Below, in pieces: positions 25,498-31,706 of a DNA stretch of 46,065 nucleotides. Positions within the stretch are counted from its first letter, which is position 1; each line of letters begins with the position of its first letter. A program made the translations under genes and the position numbers. This DNA comes from an uncultured Acetatifactor sp. (GTDB lineage: Bacteria > Bacillota > Clostridia > Lachnospirales > Lachnospiraceae). The stretch spans positions 1-46,065 of the forward strand of contig CAQUWW010000014.1 in NCBI GenBank assembly GCA_948896875.1, given 5' to 3'. The notes beneath the pieces were generated by a model, which searched no databases, was not told where the DNA came from, and saw only the letters and a program-made list of their open reading frames with translations.

Positions 25498-25654
25498 TTT
25501 TCATGGTAACAGTTCAGACATCCCCTACCGCGAAGTCAAAATTGCATTCCTATGCAATTTTGCGAGACTTTCGGGCGCCAAAACGCATTTCCTTTGCGTT
25601 TTGTGTGCATCAGCGTAACAGTTCAGTGCCCTGTCTGAACTGTTACTTTTCATG
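25498..25654. mobile_element. 141-bp MITE-like element with TIRs and an 8-bp direct repeat
   Basis: GTAACAGTTCAGACA (25506-25520) is repeated inverted as TGTCTGAACTGTTAC (25632-25646), a perfect 15-bp terminal inverted repeat. It is flanked on both sides by TTTTCATG (25498-25505 and 25647-25654), as expected of a target duplication. Inside are an 11-bp hairpin (25537-25562, loop TCCT), a 9-bp hairpin (25579-25603) and a second internal copy of the terminal motif (25615-25626). That copy pairs with the right end as a 12-bp stem. No coding capacity. It lies between divergent promoters, so it is not a leader RNA of either gene. Confidence 0.75.
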
Positions 25655-25675
25655 TGCTCAACAATTCCCTTTTAG

Positions 25676-25703
25676 TTGCAAAAAAAGAGGAATCTGTTAT
25701 AAT
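25676..25703 (+). promoter_or_regulatory. Promoter of the zinc-ribbon/LRR gene
   Basis: TTGCAA (25676-25681) and TATAAT (25698-25703) are separated by 16 bp, with a perfect -10. The leader is about 47 nt. Confidence 0.7.
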
Positions 25704-25756
25704 AGGCTTAATATTAAGTCTGTTTTCGATTTATACTACGGAAATGAGGGAAGAAA

Positions 25757-27751
25757 ATGGCAAGCGAAACGCAAAAATGCCCTATGTGCGGCACGAAACT
25801 GAAAATGATGAATGGAAGGATGACCTGCAAAAAGTGCGGGTATTATATCCGAAGTCAGACGGAACAGGTAGATTCTTCCAATGTGGGACAGTCCGGTCAG
25901 ACAGGACAGCAAGGCGCCTCCCGGCAATATACCGCAGGGGGCAGTTCCTGGCAGAGCAGTTCCTCGCGACAGTCCGGTACCACAGGCGGCACCGGCACCA
26001 CCTGGCAGTCGGGACAGTCTTCCTCCCGGAAGAAGTCCGGAGAGAACAATCCGGCCGTGGCAATCATCGTGTCCGTCCTGGCAGGTGTACTCTCCATAGC
26101 CGCTCTGGTGGTCATCGTTCTATTCCGTGCCGGAATCTTTGACAGTATCCTGTCAGGGGAGAATAATCGCGCTGAAAGCAGCGCCTCATCGACCCGGCAT
26201 AACGATAACGAAAGCGAGTCTTCCGCCCAGTCCTCTCAGGATACGTCTTCCCCGGTCACAAAGGACGTCGCGATGCAGCTGCCCAAGTCCTCCTTTTTCT
26301 GCCAGGTGGCGGAAGCAATCTGGGAAAAGTCTTACGATACAGTTTCTGCGGAAGAATATGCCAGCGTGACTGCGCTGCAGATCGACCGGGATGAGAAATG
26401 TATTTATTATCAGCTGAATTACGGTGAAACCCAGACCTTAACCTACGACAATGATATCGGTATGGATCTGGCCGACCTCTCCTCCTTCAGTGGTCTGGAA
26501 TGGCTGTCTATTGACGATGACTTGGAAAAAGGCGATCTGGACGGACTAAACTCCCTTTATGGGGTCTATGCAGAGAATCCCATAGATGAATTGGCTGACA
26601 TCATTCCAAATCCGGAAGGCATCTATGAGCTGGGAGCCGAAGACAGTATTTTCGAAAAAGCACTGAGTGGAATAGAGGCCTTTCCCAATCTGGAATCTCT
26701 CTATGTGGATTACGGTTCTCTGGAGGATATCTCAGCGTTGGAGCAATATCCTGGTCTGCTCCAGCTGACGCTTGTAGAGTGTGATTCTCTGAATGATTAC
26801 AGTCCTCTCCTGTCCCTGAACAGCCTGGAATCCCTGGCTATTGATTCCTCGCAGCTCAAGAGCATTGACTTTATCAATGAGATGCCTTTCCTGACCACTC
26901 TCTCCATCGAGAACAGTCAGATCTCCAATCTGAGCGCACTGGAGAATTGTCCCGGCCTGGAAGTCCTCTCTCTGGTTGACAATGATGAGATTACCGATTA
27001 TTCTGTGGTGGGACAGTTAAGCGAGTTACAGGACCTGACCCTGGAAATGCGTTATGACGGAATCCTTCCTTCCTTTGAAAATCTGACTCAGGTGCAATGG
27101 CTTACTGTGAAAAATGCCGGTGATCTCTCTCCCTTAAAGGACGCGGTCAATGTCACCTACCTCGCTCTGGAAGACTGTGCCGGATGGGAGCTGGATTCCA
27201 TCACCGCAATGCAGGGCCTCACCACATTGATTATCAACGATTTCCGCTCCTATGTGGACTCTCTGGAACCCCTGACCCGGCTGCCGAATCTGACGGTTCT
27301 GAGTCTGGAGGACACTTCCATCTTCGGCAACATAGAGGAAATTTTCGGTATTCCTACCCTTCAGCAGTTGTATCTGCCTGACTGCCAGGTGGGCATTGAT
27401 TTTGACAGTATTCCTGTCAATGAAACATTGGAAGTCTTATCGCTGAGTGATATCTCTATTTTGAGGGATCCTACCTTTAATAACGGAGATGAAGTCCTGC
27501 TGTCCGAACACTATGATATGTTTGCCTGCTTCCCGAACCTGACGGAATTATATGTGGCTTCCCTGAAGCTGGACAGCATTGAGTTTGTGTCAAATCTTCC
27601 GCATTTGCAGTATCTGGATATCACGGACAACAATGTCACCAGCTTAAAGCCGCTGGAGCCACTGAGTGAACTGGTGGCCATATGGTGCGGACAGAATACC
27701 ATTCTGGAAAAGCTTCCGGAAGGCAGTCCGGTGATCGTTTATATGGATTAG
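25757..27751 (+). CDS. Zinc-ribbon, single-pass membrane protein with leucine-rich repeats
   Basis: This 664-residue protein starts with a CPMC...CKKC zinc ribbon (residues 8-27). A Gly/Ser/Gln-rich low-complexity stretch (about 40-95) and one transmembrane helix (about 100-122) follow, then an acidic Ser-rich linker. From about residue 230 there are many leucine-rich repeats (LESLYVDYGSLEDISALEQYPGLLQLTLVECDSL and similar), in an internalin-like spacing. The zinc ribbon would be cytosolic and the repeats outside. Function unknown; binding of a protein or glycan ligand is an inference. GAGGGAAG precedes the start. No conserved catalytic motif is evident. Confidence 0.85.
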   Translation: MASETQKCPMCGTKLKMMNGRMTCKKCGYYIRSQTEQVDSSNVGQSGQTGQQGASRQYTAGGSSWQSSSSRQSGTTGGTGTTWQSGQSSSRKKSGENNPAVAIIVSVLAGVLSIAALVVIVLFRAGIFDSILSGENNRAESSASSTRHNDNESESSAQSSQDTSSPVTKDVAMQLPKSSFFCQVAEAIWEKSYDTVSAEEYASVTALQIDRDEKCIYYQLNYGETQTLTYDNDIGMDLADLSSFSGLEWLSIDDDLEKGDLDGLNSLYGVYAENPIDELADIIPNPEGIYELGAEDSIFEKALSGIEAFPNLESLYVDYGSLEDISALEQYPGLLQLTLVECDSLNDYSPLLSLNSLESLAIDSSQLKSIDFINEMPFLTTLSIENSQISNLSALENCPGLEVLSLVDNDEITDYSVVGQLSELQDLTLEMRYDGILPSFENLTQVQWLTVKNAGDLSPLKDAVNVTYLALEDCAGWELDSITAMQGLTTLIINDFRSYVDSLEPLTRLPNLTVLSLEDTSIFGNIEEIFGIPTLQQLYLPDCQVGIDFDSIPVNETLEVLSLSDISILRDPTFNNGDEVLLSEHYDMFACFPNLTELYVASLKLDSIEFVSNLPHLQYLDITDNNVTSLKPLEPLSELVAIWCGQNTILEKLPEGSPVIVYMD

Positions 27752-27784
27752 GAAAGGCTAAATTAATTTTATCCGGAGGCGGAT

Positions 27785-28213
27785 ATGTATCTCATAAATC
27801 GGAGAAACCATCTGGCAGTTTTCAGTTTACTAATTATCCTGTTTTGGGGAATGTGTCTGGGCAATATCCAGACAGATTCCTCCTTTGCGTGTTCGGATAA
27901 TTGTCTCTCCGAAAATGAATTTTCCTCCTGCTCTTCCGTCATTCAGCCTGTGGGAAAGGCTGCCCCTGTGGCCCGGATGTATAAGCTTGAAACCCTCCGC
28001 CAATGCGAGTCTGTTCCCATTCTCCGTCATGCCGTTCGAAGGGCAGCTTCCCGTGTCGGCAGAACCGTCTGTTCCGAATATGCTTTTTTTCATACTCTTC
28101 TTCTGCCCCTTCTGTGCCGTGACGCAAATCGTACCTATGTGGACTTCCAGGAGATTATCAGCAAAACTGTCATTATAGAATATATTCACCAAAAGGATGG
28201 CCAAAAATCCTGA
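27785..28213 (+). CDS. Small hypothetical protein with N-terminal membrane segment
   Basis: This 142-residue protein has a hydrophobic N-terminal segment (about residues 10-26, AVFSLLIILFWGMCLGN) that could be a signal peptide or membrane anchor. A cysteine-containing region and a basic central stretch follow. A strong CGGAGGCGG site lies just before the ATG. It begins 33 bp after the LRR gene and is probably cotranscribed. No family recognised. Antisense and other-frame ORFs overlap it, but only this frame has a good ribosome site. Confidence 0.6.
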   Translation: MYLINRRNHLAVFSLLIILFWGMCLGNIQTDSSFACSDNCLSENEFSSCSSVIQPVGKAAPVARMYKLETLRQCESVPILRHAVRRAASRVGRTVCSEYAFFHTLLLPLLCRDANRTYVDFQEIISKTVIIEYIHQKDGQKS

Positions 28214-28269
28214 CTCCTTTACTGTCATCTATGGTTTATGAAAAATAATTAACTGTAAAGGAGAATAAA

Positions 28270-28413
28270 ATGAATATCGCATATTGGATCATCCTCATCT
28301 TTGGAGGCGCCGTAGGGTTCCTCTCTACTTTGTATATCATTGTATCTTTATTTGGAACACTGGGATATAAAATATATCGAAAGATAAAATACGGAATTTC
28401 AATGTTTAAGTGA
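28270..28413 (+). CDS. 47-residue membrane protein
   Basis: An AAAGGAGAATAAA ribosome site precedes ATG 28270. The frame encodes a hydrophobic helix (residues about 3-32, including WIILIFGGAVGFLSTLYIIV) followed by a basic tail ending KIYRKIKYGISMFK and a TGA stop. It could be easily missed by length cut-offs. The form (one helix and a basic tail) is that of many conserved small membrane proteins of Clostridia, but I cannot name a family. It lies about 57 bp after the 142-residue gene. Confidence 0.7.
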   Translation: MNIAYWIILIFGGAVGFLSTLYIIVSLFGTLGYKIYRKIKYGISMFK

Positions 28414-28462
28414 CTTTCCATATCAGGCTCACTAATAACCGAAGCTTTTGACAGACATAACA

Positions 28463-28500
28463 AAATCCCGGCATTGCCGCCACCGGTAACGCCGGGATTT
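28463..28500 (-). terminator. Probable terminator of the glycosyltransferase-like gene
   Basis: AAATCCCGGC and GCCGGGATTT form a 10-bp stem. On the minus strand it is followed by TTGTTATG, so ATTTTGTT acts as a U-rich end. It sits 12 bp beyond the stop at 28513. It may also limit plus-strand transcripts from the small membrane gene. Confidence 0.6.
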
Positions 28501-28512
28501 CCGTTGCTTTTC

Positions 28513-30135
28513 TCAATCCTTGCCGCTTCGTCCTCGGAAACGCAGTATTTGTGCCTTCTTCCCGGAACTTTTCACGGACTCTTCCCTTTCTCCCGTCCAA
28601 TGCTTAAGCCACAGCAGAAATTTCTGATACCCCACGGCCGCCACAGGGAACATGGCCACATAATAAGGAAAAATATATCTCGCTTTTGCCTCCCAGATCA
28701 AACTGAAGAAAAATCCGCCTATAATCATAACCGGCAATACCATTGCCAATAAATTGCCCTCTTTCCGTACTGCAAACAGGAAAAAAAGAAGCATTCCCAT
28801 ATACAGGATAAACTGCAGTCTGTCACAGAAAGACAACATAGGTTGAAAATGGGCATCCTCACTGAGCCAATAAGCAAAGGAATCCTCTGCCGGAGGATTC
28901 TCCTCCGGATAATTCTGGCTGAAATGATATCCCTGATACAAAGGTTGATTCCACTGGGATAACTGCTTTTGCTTAAAGAAATGCAACGCATATGCAGGCT
29001 GTTCCCAAAAGATCTGCAGCCTGTCCCGAACCCCCTGCATATAGACTATGTTGGATTTCTCCGTGTCATAGCCGCTCTCCGCGTAAGGGTCCGTCTCCGA
29101 AGAGCAATACCATCCGTATCTGCCATCCGCCTCCTGCAGTCCCACTTCAATCCAGGAACTGGTGGGCAGACCGCCGGACACACTGATTCCCGAACGTAGT
29201 TCATAAATCTGTCGGACACCTGTCACGGCAAGACCCGGAATCACCATTGCGCAGACCGCCGCGATCAAAAGTCTTCTATCCTTTTGCCGGATAGCCGCCA
29301 ACAAGGCAACCAGGCAAAAAGCGATTGCCAGAATCAGGCAATTCTTCCTGATCACCACCGCCAATGCCAGCGCAGCCAATGCCCCCGCCAGATATCCCCA
29401 CTTTTTCCTGTTTCCATACCGGAGAAACAGGAATACTGCCAGCATGGAGCAGAAGATACTCAGAATTTCCCCATACACCCAGCTGGTATAGAAAATCAGG
29501 GGCAGGCAGCCCGTCATCGTCAGACAGTAGACGACTGCAACCGCCATGTCTTCCGTAATCTCTCTCACAATCCGATACCCCAAATAAGCAATGCAGGGAA
29601 CCGCCACCGCATTTATAATCTCCAGCACAAAATACTGAAATGCACCTGCCACAGAAAAAATCAGCTCCAACACTGCAATCATACCCAGCTGCTGCGGATA
29701 TCTGCCGCAATAATATTCCGGGCGCAGAGAAGTGAAATTTCCGTCCATAAAGCCTATGGCATCCATACAAATGTAAAGCTGGTCTGCCGCAGGCACTCTT
29801 TCCGCGGAGTAAATCCACCAAAATCCTGCAAAGGTAAGCCATATCAGCATCAAAGTCATTATGCCTCTCATGATCACCTGTTTCCATCCGGCGGAAAGCC
29901 TTTTATCCAGAGCCGTCAACCCTCCCATAATACCGCATATGAATAGAAAGGCCAGCAGATTCCATATGCTGGAATCTCGCACATCCACGGGAAATTCCGG
30001 AGCGTTTGGCGGCATATATTGAGTAAAGCGAAGGGAATACCAGGAAAGGAACAAAAAGAGCAGGCTTCCTCTCACACAGACTACCCGGCTGCCTGTACTG
30101 ACCAGGATATTCCTAATTTTTTCACTTTTGGACAT
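28513..30135 (-). CDS. Polytopic membrane glycosyltransferase-like protein (GT-C type)
   Basis: This 540-residue protein has about 11-13 hydrophobic segments, an extracellular loop of about 100 residues before the last helices, and a basic C-terminus. The layout resembles GT39/PMT-like lipid-linked sugar transferases of the GT-C fold. The loop between the first helices has an acidic residue (AERVPAADQ), where such enzymes have their catalytic Asp/Glu, but this was not matched to a family. It would act at the outer membrane face, using a polyprenyl-phosphate sugar donor. Substrate unknown. Confidence 0.65.
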   Translation of the reverse strand: MSKSEKIRNILVSTGSRVVCVRGSLLFLFLSWYSLRFTQYMPPNAPEFPVDVRDSSIWNLLAFLFICGIMGGLTALDKRLSAGWKQVIMRGIMTLMLIWLTFAGFWWIYSAERVPAADQLYICMDAIGFMDGNFTSLRPEYYCGRYPQQLGMIAVLELIFSVAGAFQYFVLEIINAVAVPCIAYLGYRIVREITEDMAVAVVYCLTMTGCLPLIFYTSWVYGEILSIFCSMLAVFLFLRYGNRKKWGYLAGALAALALAVVIRKNCLILAIAFCLVALLAAIRQKDRRLLIAAVCAMVIPGLAVTGVRQIYELRSGISVSGGLPTSSWIEVGLQEADGRYGWYCSSETDPYAESGYDTEKSNIVYMQGVRDRLQIFWEQPAYALHFFKQKQLSQWNQPLYQGYHFSQNYPEENPPAEDSFAYWLSEDAHFQPMLSFCDRLQFILYMGMLLFFLFAVRKEGNLLAMVLPVMIIGGFFFSLIWEAKARYIFPYYVAMFPVAAVGYQKFLLWLKHWTGEREESVKSSGKKAQILRFRGRSGKD

Positions 30136-30156
30136 TTCATTCCTCCCCTCAGCCTC

Positions 30157-31119
30157 TTAACCTGCCACTACCAGAGTAAGATACAGATATACGCCATAGG
30201 TAAGGAGCAGTAAAATCCCCTGCCATTTCTGAAATTTCTGAAAAATCATGGCGGGAATTACCGCAATGCATCCCACAATAAGGCAGGCAGGAAGATCATA
30301 TTTCGCAGAAGCCTCCGCGATCGGAAGCGCTTTCCCGGAGACAAAAGAACTCAGCGGCAGAATCAAGGATAAATCAATAATATTGGCTCCCAGAATATTC
30401 CCCACAGAAAGAGACGACTGCTTCTTGACAATGGCGGTAATCGTCGTAATCAGCTCCGGAAGAGAAGTACCGACGGCAATAATCGTAACTCCGATCACTC
30501 TCTCCGGAACCCCGGCCAATGTCGCCAGCGCACTGCCATTGTCCACCAGCAGATCCGCTCCCCAGACAATCCCGATGGCACCCACAATGAACTTCATGAG
30601 ATTCATCAGAATTTCCTTTCGTTCCGGCTTGTTCCTGCGCCCCTCACTTCCCTGCTTCGTCATGGCACGTTTCGCTGAAGTCACATTCTCCCACAAAAAT
30701 ACGCAGAAAATAAGAATCAGCACCACAGATATGGGCATTGTCGTCTGTCCTGTGAAACCGCATGCCACAATTAACCCTGCCGCAGCCAGCATGAGAATCG
30801 ACTTCAGCAGATAGTCTTTCCGCTTGATCACCGCCGGCATGCAGATCAGGGAAATCGCCATGATCAATCCGATATTTGCAGTCACGCTTCCCACCGCATT
30901 TCCGATTGCCATATCAACGCTTCCCTTGGCCGCTGCCATGACGGAAACCAACATCTCCGGAAGCGTGGTTGCCAGGCTTACAATCGTAGCTCCGATAATC
31001 AGTTTCGGAATACCGCTTACTTCCGCAATCCAGGAAGAAGCATCCACAAAATAGTCGCCGCCCTTAACAATAAACACAATCCCTACAAGAAACAAAAAAA
31101 TAATCGTCGCCAGTTCCAT
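30157..31119 (-). CDS. Calcium/cation antiporter, CaCA family
   Basis: This 320-residue, roughly ten-helix protein contains the two alpha-repeats of the CaCA superfamily: GATIVSLATTLPEMLVSVMAA and GVTIIAVGTSLPELITTITA. Each has the acidic ion-binding residue after TLP/SLP. YrbG-like members exchange Na+ or H+ for Ca2+. The riboswitch upstream suggests a role with Mn2+ or a related divalent cation. The open frame extends to 31212 into the riboswitch. ATG 31119 with AGGAAGG upstream is the start. Confidence 0.9.
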   Translation of the reverse strand: MELATIIFLFLVGIVFIVKGGDYFVDASSWIAEVSGIPKLIIGATIVSLATTLPEMLVSVMAAAKGSVDMAIGNAVGSVTANIGLIMAISLICMPAVIKRKDYLLKSILMLAAAGLIVACGFTGQTTMPISVVLILIFCVFLWENVTSAKRAMTKQGSEGRRNKPERKEILMNLMKFIVGAIGIVWGADLLVDNGSALATLAGVPERVIGVTIIAVGTSLPELITTITAIVKKQSSLSVGNILGANIIDLSLILPLSSFVSGKALPIAEASAKYDLPACLIVGCIAVIPAMIFQKFQKWQGILLLLTYGVYLYLTLVVAG

Positions 31120-31154
31120 TCTACCTTCCTCTTTCTTTCGTATTTTCTCAAAAG

Positions 31155-31190
31155 AAAAAACCCATGCATAGCCACCAAAGCCATACCGGG
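31155..31190 (-). terminator. Expression-platform terminator of the yybP-ykoY riboswitch
   Basis: On the minus strand CCCGGTATGGC (31180-31190) pairs, with wobbles and a bulged A, with GCTATGCATGGG (31161-31172). Six T residues follow (31155-31160). It lies between the aptamer and the ribosome site of the antiporter gene, so it fits transcriptional control. Confidence 0.8.
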
Positions 31191-31192
31191 TC

Positions 31193-31314
31193 AAAAGGCC
31201 TGTATCACTCACAGCTATGTATGAGTCTCGTTATTTAAGACAAGCCAGGCCAAAAGGCCGCGTATGTTGACTTGTCACGCATTTCGCGCTTACTACTCCC
31301 TCATCAGGCATTTT
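31193..31314 (-). ncRNA. yybP-ykoY (manganese) riboswitch aptamer
   Basis: The minus strand carries the class signatures GAGGGAGTAG (31294-31303) and GTCAACATACGC, plus CGAGACTCATAC. The closing helix P1 pairs GCCTG (31305-31309) with CAGGC (31198-31202) and extends as AAAA/TTTT. This family senses Mn2+ and turns on cation-export genes. Here it precedes a CaCA antiporter and is followed by an intrinsic terminator. Assignment is by recognised consensus and gene context. Confidence 0.88.
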
Positions 31315-31327
31315 CAATTGTGAATTT

Positions 31328-31357
31328 AGTGTAGCACATAGAGAGTCAAGCTGTCAA
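31328..31357 (-). promoter_or_regulatory. Promoter of the riboswitch-antiporter unit
   Basis: TTGACA (31352-31357) and TACACT (31328-31333) are separated by 18 bp. Transcription begins near 31321, just upstream of aptamer P1. It is back to back with the plus-strand promoter at 31376. Confidence 0.75.
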
Positions 31358-31375
31358 TATATAGAAAAATAACTC

Positions 31376-31404
31376 TTGAAAATCTTTCTCCTCCATGCTA
31401 TACT
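31376..31404 (+). promoter_or_regulatory. Promoter of the surface-protein gene
   Basis: TTGAAA (31376-31381) and TATACT (31399-31404) are separated by 17 bp. It gives a leader of about 295 nt before ATG 31707. Confidence 0.75.
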
Positions 31405-31587
31405 ACTTCCATCGACAGCACTTTATGGCTGATATTTTTTCTGTTTATCATTATTTTCAGGTTTTCCCTGATTTTCCAGTAAAAATATTTAATTTGCTCT
31501 GTGTCTTTCTATCCGTACCATTTCATTGGATTTCACAATACGAAATCTCTTTTTCACCATCTCACAACCATTCCAGGAGAACGTGTT

Positions 31588-31692
31588 ATGAAACTGACAT
31601 TACCCGCGGACACTGCACCGCCAGGAAACCATACCCTGTTGTCCAACCATCGCGGACAACAGGGGAACACAGGCGATGGATATTTCATATAG
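31588..31692 (+). CDS. 34-codon upstream ORF in the surface-protein leader
   Basis: AGGAG lies 8 nt before ATG 31588. The frame encodes 34 residues, hydrophilic with several Gly, Asn and Gln, and stops at TAG 31690-31692. This stop overlaps the AGAAAGGA ribosome site (31691-31698) of the next gene. Codons about 16-31 lie within the pseudoknot. It looks like a regulatory leader peptide or a coupling cistron; no family is recognised and expression is unproven. Confidence 0.55.
   Translation: MKLTLPADTAPPGNHTLLSNHRGQQGNTGDGYFI
31634..31679 (+). promoter_or_regulatory. H-type RNA pseudoknot in the leader
   Basis: Stem 1 is CCCTGTTGTCC (31634-31644) with GGACAACAGGG (31654-31664), 11 bp without mismatch. 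Seven of the nine loop bases, CCATCGC (31647-31653), pair exactly with GCGATGG (31673-31679). This leaves a 2-nt loop 1 and an 8-nt A-containing loop 3, the geometry of a classical H-type pseudoknot. It ends 12 nt before the ribosome site of the large gene. It matches no riboswitch class I know. Confidence 0.75.
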
Positions 31693-31706
31693 AAAGGAAT
31701 GAAATT

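Noticed and set aside
28236..28463. Minus-strand 75-codon ORF opposite the small membrane gene
   Set aside because: The plus-strand 47-codon ORF has the better ribosome site and protein composition; the minus frame has neither.
31120..31212. Extended N-terminus of the antiporter
   Set aside because: It would translate the terminator and part of the riboswitch aptamer. ATG 31119 has an AGGAAGG site and matches the family start.
31673..31692. Fluoride riboswitch suggested by GGCGATGG
   Set aside because: Only the first eight bases match; the rest of the crcB consensus is absent, and GCGATGG is explained as the second strand of the pseudoknot.
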